Shown piece by piece: positions 12,201-37,191 of a DNA stretch of 64,000 nucleotides (its first letter is position 1; each line of letters opens with the position of its first letter). Below the pieces are notes generated by a model. The model was given only the letters and a program-made list of their open reading frames with translations, was not told the origin of the DNA and did not search any database. The position numbers were made by a program, and so were the translations under genes. The stretch is from Bolinopsis microptera (Eukaryota; Ctenophora; Tentaculata; Lobata; Bolinopsidae), in assembly GCF_026151205.1 (NCBI RefSeq), contig NC_087076.1:22810828-22874827 (forward strand), in the 5' to 3' direction.

Positions 12201-12421
12201 GATAATCGTTTAGTATTCCAAAAATCGACCGTAAAGTGTTTTTTGCTATACTTTTTCATTGAGATATTTGCAATTGCAGTTGGTGCTTTTAAAAAAAGCA
12301 TTAGGTATTATTATTAATGCATTAATTGTTTTAACTGCTATCACATTGATTAAATAATGAGTTACTTACTGGCTGATGAAAGAAGAACTTGCAGAAGCAT
12401 CAATATCTTAAATATCGACAT
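2777..12421 (-). CDS. Secreted ShKT-ShKT-PAN-collagen mosaic protein (7 exons)
   Basis: Exons, 5' to 3' on the minus strand: 12421-12370, 11419-11351, 11205-11137, 6023-5955, 5815-5756, 4994-4755, 3264-2777. Every junction has GT donor and AG acceptor, and every intron is phase 1. The sum is 1047 nt (348 residues plus stop). Order: signal peptide (1-17), two six-Cys ShKT domains (18-106), a PAN/apple domain (107-186), then interrupted Gly-X-Y collagen and a Cys-rich tail. Uniform phase-1 introns are typical of extracellular modules joined by exon shuffling. Role is unknown; a matrix or mucus protein is a fair inference. The first exon was chosen because it encodes a hydrophobic leader with a good donor in the required phase. 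A full-length LINE and satellite copies lie in the introns. Confidence 0.72.
3471..4060 (+). pseudogene. Degenerate RNase H-bearing retrotransposon fragment
   Basis: One frame contains IPQSYIKRQIDNKVNRLNQE then TWLTDGPRHTKLTLGHKHAN. After a frameshift near 3710 the next frame gives TELQFTSSRPGHCGLNKHLH. The G-H-x-x-L-N-x-H-L-H signature is usual just after the RNase H domain of non-LTR retrotransposons. Downstream sequence to about 4060 is open but not recognisable. It lies in the intron between the PAN and collagen exons, on the opposite strand. Confidence 0.5.
4061..4750. other. Intronic stretch with one hairpin and a short unrecognised frame
   Basis: A perfect CCCGGCC/GGCCGGG hairpin with a 3-nt loop lies near 4233-4249. 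From about 4502 to 4677 the plus strand has a Glu/Leu-rich frame without an ATG that ends in TAG. It could be a coiled-coil scrap of a LINE ORF1. Nothing firmer was seen. Confidence 0.3.
4755..4994 (-). CDS. PAN/apple domain (exon 6)
   Basis: One 240-nt phase 1-1 exon between acceptor ATATTTCAG and donor GTAAATTAC. It encodes G-CF..., FRSFESCQEWCDDTPRCEG and a later WADRECFL, ending KPGCDQ. The C-x3-C-x5-C spacing, the aromatic-hydrophobic core and the closing Cys match PAN/apple modules, which bind proteins or sugars. Assignment is by pattern. Confidence 0.7.
5600..5671. repeat. Partial GTCCGCC-family repeat ending in poly-C
   Basis: CTCATAGAATTCAAAAAAGA-CAGGACATGTCA followed by about 22 C. 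It shares its core with repeats at 10968-11072, 11755-11912, 56701-56940 and 62930-63192. Confidence 0.65.
5690..6164. repeat. Segmental duplication, copy S1 (ShKT exons)
   Basis: Closely matches 11083-11560 across exons, introns and flanks; only a few substitutions and small indels separate them. Copy S1 ends at 6164 in GGGAACT, where the LINE begins. Confidence 0.9.
5756..6023 (-). CDS. ShKT domain 2 (exons 4 and 5)
   Basis: Exons 6023-5955 and 5815-5756. They encode CADNSEHAENCAGW... and ...ANCPMTCGVCE: the six-Cys ShKT fold (named for sea-anemone ShK peptide, but common in extracellular enzymes and matrix proteins). Exon and intron sequence is nearly identical to domain 1, so the pair arose by a recent tandem duplication. 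Confidence 0.82.
6317..7717 (+). CDS. LINE ORF1: zinc-finger nucleic-acid-binding protein
   Basis: 466 codons. Residues 100-154 form a PHD-like cluster (C100-x2-C103, C121-x2-C124, H130/C131, C151-x2-C154). A basic stretch follows (AKRKKPKSKN), then a Cys/His-rich block at 237-315 with CCCH-like fingers (CIFYHPKHC, CTLVH). Residues about 380-410 may be coiled coil and the end is His/Pro/Gln-rich. ORF1 proteins of CR1-group LINEs coat the element RNA; PHD-like fingers are known in some. Its last 187 nt overlap ORF2 in another frame. Confidence 0.85.
   Translation: MSSNPIPDFDEKVKLIIGNMLAKADKVSKTVLSAFDSSEDREANAKVLGGSRFNSQALDICAQFLDIDLVDKDNDRIFTNKPSLATRIILEIQSYFPAMCAGCDAEYSVEFDSENKSALRCFLCFQGSHHCAAFTPSGSSPASPIGTVWLCRSCHNTNNPAKRKKPKSKNASKANSKAPSGANTPVSSSAKVTFSAETLSEKLSTVSQLQQKSEEELSQSTEKESSSVTNTSTGIVCEKFKIGKCPHGVSGKTEQNGRVCDKNHPKWCYRFARNGSKGKYGCRKDDKCIFYHPKHCPSSISDKTCFSDKCTLVHLIGTKRHKRSDEESYRRTDEDFKRSQSKSNDSRRSASNRQMKTPRMSRNESQTEALQDIGHFLELRSLLTSFQETFQKEIKSLRSELASQECKLTSIVPSLSQHHVIKQFLPQHPPGHMPPSFHQYLPPHHQQQPHPIQQTTNWHQLPVSGC
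7531..10722 (+). CDS. LINE ORF2: APE endonuclease-reverse transcriptase
   Basis: Open frame of 1063 codons. The endonuclease has LTETWL (Glu103), VGGGVLLYS, YRPPN, GDFN (208-211) and SDH (282-284). The reverse transcriptase has YRPISLTSHIIKVFERI, HGFRSGRSCLTQLL, YLDYAKAFDKVDH, GVPQGTVLGPILFLIFIND and FADD (749-752) with catalytic aspartates. A C-terminal WNAMPYHLNS block follows. No RNase H. The first Met is inside ORF1; the conserved part starts near SRVWLLNVQSFN, so translation may begin downstream by reinitiation or use another mechanism. Confidence 0.95.
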   Translation: MQTYINCSEPQSTSCDQTVSSPTSPRSHATIISSIPSPSSSTTAAPDPADNELASTSRVWLLNVQSFNPSASSTSKWKVSYLAQQLAEEHAKHHCVPFVVLTETWLKSYIEDAQLEIPGYSLFRSDRNARVGGGVLLYSHDQLPITHVETYDDQICQALICKCELTKSIICVLYRPPNCSVFSFRSCLDFLDNYIAGEPDGFELSIFGDFNLPRINWSTHTVLPGGTVSSMDATALLLDFMAENLCTQYISQPTRLENILDLCISNSEELVTHTSTSDTILSDHRLVEIFWSYNPCSFTTPDPPDFKELSFRSLDFFKADYDSISNKIKSVDWDALWEASEPEVFPELFTQTVHQICVIYCPKKIPPKNKQASLVRIPSRKKRKLQKELRDAENDVHCPSTRLKSLQNKLALAHIGIRDAINKTLQYREEQAAAKVKANPKYFYSYAKKFSKKKRNISMLFDENSNIRSHPKEMADLLQNQFLSVFSDPSKTELDAASFPPPDLTYPFTDQILEFSISDVIEAIDDIKPNASSGPDEIPVALLKNCKDAMAIPIHLIWSKSLASGEVPSFYKYSHVSPLHKKDSKAFPSNYRPISLTSHIIKVFERIIRKKLVLHLEMNNLLCSKQHGFRSGRSCLTQLLHHFDDIFESLTNKADFDSIYLDYAKAFDKVDHKLLIRKLHLYGLNPKIIKWIESFLSNRKQAVVVDGHLSFLALIISGVPQGTVLGPILFLIFINDIEHCITESIIRCFADDTRVSISVTCEQDVSVLQNDLNSVIKWSERNNMALHKDKFEYMCHRHNRRSALVELPFVSELYQYSVSKDKSLAPVGQLRDLGVLVSNDLSWQPHIKTAANKARQKAAWVFSVFQTRSPVIMLTLYKSMVRSLLEYCCPLWHPSKICDIQELESVQKAFTARITGMRDLHYWDRLQRLSLMSLQRRRERFILLHMWKIFHHHTSNDINVQFVSRPRFGNLAVIPSACRHSSAANQSLYDNSFAVIGPKLWNAMPYHLNSIGDREHFKSQLTQFMLSLPDTPPIRGYTPQNSNSLLCWRNDREISSLWGGHTM
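10771..11072. repeat. Segmental duplication, copy X1, ending in GTCCGCC-family repeat
   Basis: 10771-10970 is nearly identical to 11561-11760. From about 10968 to 11072 it runs into the dispersed repeat TGTCTCATAGAATCCAAAAA-GGACAGGACATAGGCGG. X1 follows the LINE; in the parent arrangement it abutted S1. Confidence 0.85.
11083..11560. repeat. Segmental duplication, copy S2 (ShKT exons)
   Basis: Second copy of the ShKT block at 5690-6164. It joins directly to X2 at 11560/11561, so the order S1-[LINE]-X1-S2-X2 shows a tandem S-X duplication later split by the LINE. Confidence 0.9.
11137..11419 (-). CDS. ShKT domain 1 (exons 2 and 3)
   Basis: Exons 11419-11351 and 11205-11137, separated by a 145-bp intron. 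The joined reading has six cysteines in ShKT spacing, ending ANCPRTCGVCE. It differs from the second copy by CPRT for CPMT, a few central residues and three extra codons (V-E-E) before the donor. Confidence 0.8.
11561..11912. repeat. Segmental duplication, copy X2, ending in GTCCGCC-family repeat
   Basis: Matches X1 at the start. 11755-11912 holds a longer version of the GTCCGCC-family repeat and ends GGACATGTCACGACTTACCC. Confidence 0.85.
12370..12421 (-). CDS. Exon 1 of the mosaic gene: signal peptide
   Basis: ATG at 12421-12419 opens MSIFKILMLLQVLLSSA followed by donor GTAAGTAAC. The split codon (A|GT) joins the first ShKT exon as Ser. It is a short basic then hydrophobic leader with small residues at the expected cleavage site. 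The link to the next exon rests on phase and context and has no transcript support. Confidence 0.6.
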
Positions 12422-12785
12422 GTTCATCACTTAAAAGTTTAAAGTTAATATGATGTGAAGACTTTTTGCTTTGAAAAACAAGGATTTAAAATAAAGAAAT
12501 AATTGAAATAAAGTCGATAACTTTACTGGTTGGTACCTTTCAAGTGAGTCACTTGTATTATAAAATAACCAAAGCATGCCAAGCAGCTCGTTAGATTAAA
12601 TGTTAATTAAATTAAGATGCAGGTCCTCTTCGATAGCAAATTTTTGACTAATAGTAATAATGAACGGACTCAGTGAAAATTATATTCTAGAAATGACGAA
12701 TATACCAAGAACAGAATCGGTGAACATAATTTCCGAGAAAGATGTCTCATGAAGATTGTCTAAAGATGGGTGATCAAATTAACAC

Positions 12786-12865
12786 TTACTGGGCGGCGCT
12801 CAGCCTGAAATTCCGCCAAATCTCAATTATTTTTATGAAGGTAATAGCCTGGGGTCCCCAGGTAA
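12786..12865 (-). mobile_element. hAT-like MITE, copy 2
   Basis: An 80-bp element in reverse orientation, from TTACTGGGCGGCGCTCAGCC to CCTGGGGTCCCCAGGTAA. It is flanked by a perfect 8-bp duplication ATTAACAC (12778-12785 and 12866-12873). Confidence 0.88.
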
Positions 12866-13206
12866 ATTAACACTGATAACAAATTCAAAGTTTGTCCATC
12901 TGGGTAATTAACATTGATAATATGATTTTTGATCCAAGTGGAGCTTTACAATGGGCCAGGTTTTATCTTAAACTGTTAATTGAAGTCTGCTAGGATTTTG
13001 GTCACCTGCACTGCACAGTGAACACTAAGAGGGGGGTAAAGTGCACACCCATAAAATTACGATAAGCACGATAAATTTCTCTCTTGCATACCAATTCATG
13101 CTTGATTATTGAGAACGGGCAGTGATGATCACGCAATTAACTGATCACGCGATTAACGAAAAATCACGTACTAAATTGAAATTCAAAAAGTTTTACACGT
13201 GGGGAC

Positions 13207-13310
13207 TTACCTGGGGACCTCTTACCTGAGGACCCCAGGCTATTATGTTCATAAACATAGAATAGAGATTCGGCGGAATTACAGGCTGAGCGCGGCCCAG
13301 TGGCCAGTAA
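13207..13310 (+). mobile_element. hAT-like MITE, copy 3
   Basis: Starts TTACCTGGGGACCTCTTACC, with a partly doubled left end, and ends CCAGTGGCCAGTAA. Perfect 8-bp flanking duplication GTGGGGAC on both sides. Confidence 0.88.
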
Positions 13311-14403
13311 GTGGGGACACGCCCAAATTGACATAAAATTGCTCAAATCACTGAAAATTGCTATTTTTACTATTTTCTGTCAACTTCGGATTGCCGTTGT
13401 GATTAAACCTATTCTTAAAATCTGTTGAAACTTTGCAAGCTTGTCAAACTATATATAAATTACGAATATATACAAAAATTTACGGTGATTCAATATTGGA
13501 TACGCATGCAACGTCCACTCAAAGTTTGCACGTGCGAAAGGTGCGAATTTTTCATAATTTCGAACAAATTCTGCTTTGCCACGACAGTTAAATGGCATTA
13601 TATATGAATTTAATGCTAATTTGAATGGGTATAAAGTGGCATATTCAGTCAGTGATCGACAGATATGCTTACCTAAACACAAGGAAATGTTTTCAAAGGT
13701 AATATTTCGAAGTTGTGAATTTACATTTCGACTTAGTAAAGTACCCTGACAATGACATTATAATCAAAAAGAGATGATATTTGACCAAAACCCATGATTG
13801 GGTAGAGTGGACTGCTGCCAGTGTCTCTCTTTACCAAACAAAAGCAAATGATATTAATTTGAATGACCGTTCTCAAATGCAAAATGATACCGAAAACAGT
13901 GCTGCGACCCTTCATGCAAATTTCTTAAAAATCTCCACATAACCATTAACCATTTATTATTTCTGTCATATTTTATATTGAATAAAAATGTTTTGAACTA
14001 AAAATAACCCTGCTGAACAACTTCTGATGAGTGTAAATGCCTGGAAAAACAGTTAAGGGGTACAACAGCACAGGTAGTTTAATAGTATACAGTATATAAG
14101 AGCAATGGTGAACGGTCGTGCTTGCCAGCACTGTGATATATTGTGTATTACTAAGTCAGACAAATTTACGTTTGATCATATTCAAAATCTACGATATGAT
14201 ATTAAGAATTTTACTGATAAACTTTAAACTGAAAATTCAACTAACATTATTATCATAGTTTATACGGATCAGGCAGAAGAATTATCCATAATTTACAAAT
14301 TTGAACATTATCATTAAATGATAAACAAACATTTCTGAGGTCAACTTCATGTCATGACTTCAACACTCAAAAGTCCGACAAAACACGTTTTCCTTACACT
14401 CTA

Positions 14404-30888
<16,485 letters not shown>

Positions 30889-32439
30889 ATTCTGAGTAAC
30901 CTCTTACTGACGTATTACTTACTTCTTCCGTCCCTATTAGTATTGAGTAATGAGTTTGTTACGTAGAGTTCAAAGGATAAATTGATTGTCAGAATATGCT
31001 TGTAGTTGTACTATAGTCCACAATATTTTTCCAAAGATTCTTCCTCAGAATTCAAAGTTTATGTCATTCCAGTATTTTAAATTTGATCCTTCTCCTTACA
31101 ATCTTATTTTCCTGCTTACAGTACTTTTTCAGTGTAATTTGCACTGATGTAATTACGACCCTACTAATAATAGAAGACTGAAAATAGGGCAACTAAAATT
31201 AAGAACTAAAAGTTATCTTAGCTCCGAGTTCCGACTTACTGCAAAAATATACAAACAACCACGATAAGCAGCGATCAGAAATTTAAATTTCAGTAGTAAC
31301 CAGAACCAAAGCAGAACAGTTACTATGTTAAAATGACAACAATAGGTTATATGTCCTTAATCCTTACAATGGTCCTTTATGACGACACCCCCATCTATAT
31401 TTAAAGCAAGCCTCAAGCATTCCTTTGTACCGAAACGTGAACAAAACCAAATTGTGAAAGAACAAAAAGATCAGACAATAGTGAATAGAATAAAAGACAT
31501 GGTTATGACATACCATGAATAGGAGCAGAGAGCAGAGATGGACGTCATGAGGCAGTCATACCAATGTTGATATGACGGGAGGGGTCATTTCCATGGTAAC
31601 ATAGTTAACAAGAGCAGTGGTGCCCTGTTAGGAGATCCTAGAAACCTTGTTTCCAAGTTAACTAGAAACCTTGTTCTTAGTCACCATGTATCACATGACT
31701 CGCTAGGTGAAGCTTTGATGTGAGGAAGAGTATTGTACTTGTAGTATAATTGTAGTATATCTACATTATTACTTGACATTAGAAGGAAATGATACATGAA
31801 ACTATTGTGAAAAACATCAAATTCCAAGACTAAAACTCCCCCTGAGTATGTGTAATGGTGATGTGTGATGAACGGGAGTGCAAGTTATATATTTTATTTT
31901 AGTAGTTGTGAAAAACATTAAGGGTTAAGAGTAAAGCTCTCCCTGTGTGATGAACGGGAGTGCAAGTTATATATTTTATTTTTGAGTAGTTCAGGTACTT
32001 GGTCTGTTGTTAATTTGGAGTGTAAGGTTGCTTAGCCGTTCAATACTGTTATTTCTACGCATCCTAAACGGAAAGTAGTGTGGTAATACTTGCTATATCC
32101 AGGTGCTAAAAGTGATTCAGAGCTTTACAGGTACAATTTCATAACATTTCTCCCGAGAAGTATATGAAAATAGGATTATGTCTGAAGACATTCTCAATGA
32201 TAACTTCGTTACTTAATTTACATCAATTTAATATAATAAAACTCATTGTGAAATGAAAGTTTGGAATTTAACAACGTGTCTGTTATTCCGTGGCATGCGT
32301 AAACATGGTATAGTAACACTTTTAATCATTTCGTATCCGGTATAATTAATATATCCTGTGGCCTAGATTTAATTGAGAAGGCACTGTGCTTAACATTCGA
32401 ATTTAACAAAATATGGTTTGGTAAATTATAATCATTAAT

Positions 32440-33150
32440 TAATAATTAAAACTTAATTTTATTTCTCAAGTCATGCACCGGTTTCATGGAACTCCCTTCC
32501 ACTTATGTTGCGATGTATTACCGATACTAACTGTTTCAAGCGAATGTTGAAGAACCATTTATATAATCAGTTATGATGTCTTTCTTTTTCCAAATTTCCT
32601 ATGATCTGCATTTTATGTTCTCAATTATCATTAATGTCACTGTTACAGTGTACTACATTCTTAACTTGTACGGTTTCCGATGTTACTTGTGGTTATCTTC
32701 CAAAACTCTCAAGTCCACTCATGTTGCGATGCATTACCGATGCTCGGAAACTAACTGCGAATGTTAAAGAACCATTTACATAATCAGTTTTGATGTCTTT
32801 CTTTTCCCAATTTTTTCTCATTTTAATAAGACAGCTAGGATTTTATTTTTTCCGCACTCCTTTTGGTGTCATAGGTTTTATTTTTCTAGGATCTGTATTT
32901 TATGTTCTCAATTATCATTAATGTCACAGTGTCACAGTGTACTACAATGTACCTTAACTTGTACGGTTTCCGATGTTACTTGTGGTTATCTTTGTGTGGT
33001 TCATAATAAAAGATATTTCAATTTTTCTTTGCCTTTTTTGAGTTACACAAGTTATTCTCACATTTCTCATTTGCTTATTATATCACTCACAGCCAGCCTT
33101 GTGTTGACAATCCTATGAGCAGATATAAATACCTCATTTCGATTCATTTC
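32440..33150 (+). pseudogene. LINE 3'-end fragments in tandem
   Basis: At about 32486-32576 one frame reads WNSLPLMLRCITDTNCFKRM then LKNHLYNQL and a stop, the usual end of a CR1/L2-like ORF2. A damaged second copy follows at 32700-32790, then a third copy of only the 3' UTR. The end at 33120-33165 has ATTCATTTCATTTC units, a short-repeat tail. Confidence 0.55.
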
Positions 33151-33570
33151 ATTTCAAATTTCAAACGTCACATTTTCCCAAAATTATTTAGCTCAACCTG
33201 TGCAGTCACTCGTATTCGTAATACTGATTTATACTGATTTTATCAGCCGAATAGATTTTAAATCAGTCTAAGTTTACGTTAATTGAGCAAAGTGAGCAAT
33301 GCTCTGGTCCGCCTCCTTTCTCCCTCACTTCTGTCCCGGCAGGAGACCTTCCGACATTTAAAAAGCGCTGCAAACTTAGACCTAGTATATAAAGCTGTTT
33401 ACGGACTGTAACTTTATCTATTTTACGTTTAACTAAGCCAGCAAAGTGGCCATGTGCTCAGCAAAGTGGCCAGTAAAGTGCATGCTCATCATGACTAGCA
33501 TCATGATATTCTGCATTGTGTCGTGAACGTCAGGAATAAGATGTCAGGCGTCATGGCCGGCTGCCATCTT

Positions 33571-33640
33571 GCTCTAACCAGAGCCCTCTCGCTTGCAGTA
33601 GCGCGCGACCGCCTAACAAGCGCGTAGACTCATGGCTATG
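33571..33640. repeat. Unoccupied copy of the repeat that hosts MITE copy 1
   Basis: GCTCTAACCAGAGCCCTCTC... to ...CATGGCTATGTGAA. At 2401-2670 the same flanks surround the 189-bp MITE. Confidence 0.65.
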
Positions 33641-33887
33641 TGAAGCTGCCATCTACCAAACATTTGAACCAACCGCACTCATACTCTCCCGGGAGAGATT
33701 AAGTAAATATAGGTGAGGAGCTACGTCAAGCGAAATGTATATGCTCGTGATTATTTAAGGCCTCTGTTCATGTCATACTTAAATGGACCACAGTATTTGT
33801 TGCGGTTGCTTTCTCTCATTATCATTATCCTAAACAAGAGTATCTACTTCTGTGGCTGCTTGTTAGCTGATGATTGTTTACTGGGCG

Positions 33888-33957
33888 GCGCCCAGCCTGT
33901 CATTCCACCGAATCTCTATTCTATTTATGAACATAATAGCCTGGGGTCCCCAGGTAA
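33888..33957 (-). mobile_element. hAT-like MITE, copy 5
   Basis: A 70-bp copy in reverse orientation: TTACTGGGCGGCGCCCAGCC to CTGGGGTCCCCAGGTAA. The flanks (ATGATTGT and TTGATTTG) are only roughly alike, so the target duplication has decayed. Confidence 0.8.
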
Positions 33958-34687
33958 TTGATTTGGAGATTGCCAGGAGACATGAACTTAAAGTTACGAA
34001 AGAAGATATTTATGTAGCATGGCAATTTTGCTGATACAAATGTTTTCCAGTTTCACGGTCCTATGCATTGTCTTTAGTCTTTTGACAACTTTTCGAATTT
34101 CTTTTCATAGCCTCATAGGGGCCATCTACTTAGAGGCCATCTACTTAGGAGTTAGGACGTCGGCCAAAATCGCAGATTCTCAGGCCACTCCCCTCCCCCT
34201 GTCTGGGTGTGTCCGAATTTTCAAAACCAACTATTTTTAAGAGTACAATTAAAACCAACTCAAATTCATTGTTAATACTAATAGAATGTGTCAGTGTAGT
34301 TATTTATAATACAAATAGACAATAATACATTTAGTGTCGAACAAGTTTAGCACAGTTACATTAAGTAACTGTTCTAAACTTAATATAGAAGTACTTAAGT
34401 AGCCATCCAATCGAATAAGTTTTAAGGCAGTAGGACTAGGATAATATAAGAGTTGTGTCTCGGCTCTCATGAGCTGCTCTGGGAATCGACTTCTCGTTCA
34501 AAATACAGTGATCTAACAGAGTAATTAGTGTCAAAGAGTTGAAATAAATGGGACTTCTTCGTTAATTCTGCCAAAATTTCCGGACGTCCGGATTTTCATA
34601 ACCCACCCCCCTCCTATTTGCCGGACGTCCTAAGTAGATGTATGACCCCTTATTCGTGTCGCTGCAACAAAGAAGAAGCTAAATAGT

Positions 34688-34836
34688 TTCGATGTGACTG
34701 AAATTGAATATGTTCTCAATTATTTGTTATACTTATGTGGTGTTGAAAGTATCACTTTTAATACTTTCAACACTTTAAATAACTTTAATATAACAAATAA
34801 TTTGAAAACGTAATGATATTAGTAACATCGAAACGT
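34688..34836. repeat. Foldback element
   Basis: TTTCGATGT... and ...ACATCGAAA at the ends, with inner AATTATTTGTTAT/ATAACAAATAATT and TTGAAAGTAT/ATACTTTCAA pairs. A related half copy is at 40684-40800. Confidence 0.7.
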
Positions 34837-35840
34837 CGACTATTTACCTTCATTCAAAAGAGCAGTATAGCTCCTTTACTTTCTCGCAACAACGTGAATA
34901 CCAGACATTTAATCGAACAATTAAACTAATTACAACATAATAATAATATGCGACTGATAAATATTGTTCCAATCCGGATAGTACACTCTTAATCCTTTCA
35001 GTTTCACGGCCTTTGTTTGCATGTTATTCGTGATGCTCACTGCACCCCTAGGTACGTGAGAGGTTACTTTGGGGAGTAAGTATGGTAACCATGGTTATAC
35101 TTCTACTACTGTGGAGTTGGGCATTGTTAAATTTTACCATCAGAGTCACATCTACGATTAATGTCCAGACTTTCAAATGTCAAATGTCAATATATTTGTT
35201 ATTAGGAACCAGTAATTGGCTATTTACTATTTGTCCAAATCAGACTATTTAGTATTTATTCTAGTCTAACTGAAACACTGAGGATGATGATTGGTCGCCA
35301 TGAGAGACATGAGTGGTCGCCATGACAACACACGTCACACATTCAAATTGTTCCAGTTAACCCAGATTTTTATCGAGTTTGTAAGCTTATCTCAAACAAC
35401 ATGATCAAACTATACTTTTAGTTCTGCACACGTCACATTGCGAAGGCATATACTTCTACTACTCCTTATATGGGCATCACGTGTAGTATACACTCCTTAA
35501 ATGGGCATCACGTGTAGTATACACTCCTTGTATGGGCATAACGTGATGCCTACTGATTTTAAGAGAAACTTCATCTCTACCATCAGGTTGCCAAGATCTT
35601 CTTGAAATGCTTCAGCTCTGTAGAGTTTACCTCTTCAATATGGCAGCTGCCACGCTAAAAGCAGTGGTATTATCGTTACTGTTTGTATGTGGATACCATA
35701 AATATAGCTCAAAATATGTTCAAGGTGCATGAGAGGCCTTGACGAAAACTGTTGAGTCTCGTGACCGTGTGACAATGTCTATAGTCATATAGTTATGCAA
35801 CTCCCAAGTAGTAGTTCACTATCGTGGGTTTGACTGTACA

Positions 35841-36240
35841 AAGCGTGTGCCGCCGGTTTCAAGCGTGTGCCGCCGGTTACGAGCATGTGCCGCCGGTTAC
35901 AAGCGTGTGCCGCCGGTTAAAAGCGTGTGCCGCCGGTTACAAGCGTGTGCCGCCGGTTACAAGCGTGTGAAGCCGGTTACGAGCATGTGCCGCCGGTTAC
36001 AAGCGTGTGCCGCCGGTTACAAGCGTGTGCCGCCGGTTACAAGCGTGTGCCGCCGGTTACAAGCGTGTGCCGCCGGTTTCAAGCGTGTGCCGCCGGTTTC
36101 AAGCGTGTGCCGCCGGTTACAAGCGTGTGCCGCCGGTTACAAGCGTGTGCCGCCGGTTTCAAGCGTGTGCCGCTGGTTACAAGCGTGTGCCGCCGGTTAC
36201 AAGCGTGTGCCGCCGGTTACAAGCGTGTGCCGCCGGTTAC
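35841..36240. repeat. 20-bp minisatellite, 20 copies
   Basis: Unit AAGCGTGTGCCGCCGGTTAC with point variants (GGTTTC, GAGCATG, GCTGG, GAAGCC). The array is exactly 400 bp. All three plus frames are open across it because the unit has no stop, so its long frames are not evidence of a gene. Confidence 0.97.
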
Positions 36241-36302
36241 GCGTCCTAAAACACAGTTTTATGAAACTGGATAAGTTAGTATTCAACGCTGGCTTGCTAA
36301 TG

Positions 36303-36348
36303 ACAAGACGAATGAATTTTACCTGTTAATAACAGGTAAATTCGTCTT
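36303..36348. repeat. Imperfect palindrome
   Basis: AAGACGAATGAATTTTACCT and AGGTAAATTCGTCTT arms flank a TAACAGGT-type centre, just after the 20-bp array. Confidence 0.75.
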
Positions 36349-36876
36349 CATTATAACAGTGTTATAAAAGTATAGTTTGAGATATAATCTTTACGTCTCG
36401 CTCCTTGATTCTTGAACTTATTGATTCTTTCATGCAATGCCGCAGCCCGCAACGGAGCATAGGTTAGCTACTCTTCGGTCATACTTTGGATTACTATTTG
36501 AACCTTCCGGTTTTTAATGTCAAAGCAAAACCCAGACTCTACTCTGGTACTCTTATATGCAGAGCCCAGATTTTGTGTAATTTTTGATATTCAGTGGCCA
36601 TGCTAAATTTACAACGTCAAACCTAGACGGAGACACGATCCGAAGTATCAGGAACCCCGCTTTATGTTATAGTCTTCATGTCCAGTCAGCAGCTTCTGCC
36701 CGTAGCTTTACTGATATTTTCCTGACCTTCCGACTATTCGTCTCCTTTTCCCACAATTATTGGATTAGACAGATTGGTTAAATTTGGTAATGTTTATGGT
36801 CGTATTTTATTCGTTTATCTAAATGTCTCGCAGTTGCTTCTGAGACAAAAAGTGATAACTCCCATCTCACTAGGAC

Positions 36877-37191
36877 ATGGAATGGAAATACTGGGAGAGG
36901 ATCAAGGACCGATACGATGTGGCCTTTATCGGAGCAGCAACTACCATACTCATAGGCATCGCCTTCATCTTCTTCACAATAGTTGTCAGCGATTGGATGT
37001 TTCCTAAAAGCGACGGACGGAACTCCGCCACCCTAACAGTAGCTACTGAAGAGCCAGTAGAGGGAACTCAAGATGCGAACTGTACGGAGTCTAAGGAGGT
37101 GGAGGTTGAGAGCAACTCTACCTTGGAGGGTAGTGATGAGCATGCAGAGGGAGATGGTAGCGAGTCTGGTAACCACGACAACGGGGGGTAA
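36877..37191 (+). CDS. Small single-pass membrane protein, unknown function
   Basis: 104 codons. MEWKYWERIKDRYDVAFIGA leads into a hydrophobic helix (about residues 18-41, ATTILIGIAFIFFTIVV) followed by a Glu/Asp/Ser-rich tail with N-x-T/S sites (NCTES, NSTLE) and a glycine end. There is no signal peptide. The hydrophobic helix could act as an anchor; topology is not settled. An acceptor-like CTCACTAG ends five bases before the ATG, so a 5' non-coding exon is possible. AATAAA at 37540 fits a poly-A signal. No family was recognised. Confidence 0.5.
   Translation: MEWKYWERIKDRYDVAFIGAATTILIGIAFIFFTIVVSDWMFPKSDGRNSATLTVATEEPVEGTQDANCTESKEVEVESNSTLEGSDEHAEGDGSESGNHDNGG

Larger units (their letters stand above)
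12430..14400. other. Intergenic DNA between the mosaic and lectin genes
   Basis: AT-rich and non-coding apart from two MITE copies (12786-12865, 13207-13310). The two minus-strand genes are in tandem: the lectin gene ends at 14404 and the mosaic gene starts at 12421. A minus-strand AATAAA at about 13958-13953 could serve the lectin transcript. Confidence 0.4.
30889..36870. other. Intergenic, repeat-rich region
   Basis: No gene was recognised. Contents listed separately are LINE tail scraps, MITE copy 5, foldbacks and minisatellites. In addition 31807-31985 is a degenerate duplication (both halves hold GTGTGATGAACGGGAGTGCA) and 35461-35550 is a 31-bp repeat in three copies (GGGCATCACGTGTAGTATAC). 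Confidence 0.5.

Noticed and set aside
32573-33118. Small Cys/Ser-rich frames
   Set aside because: They fall in LINE 3' fragments; a different frame matches the LINE C-terminus.
35841-36240. CRISPR-like array
   Set aside because: Units are contiguous with no spacers, and the genome is eukaryotic.
35847-36329. Cys/Arg-rich frames across the 20-bp array
   Set aside because: Every frame is open because the unit has no stop; they are repeat artefacts.
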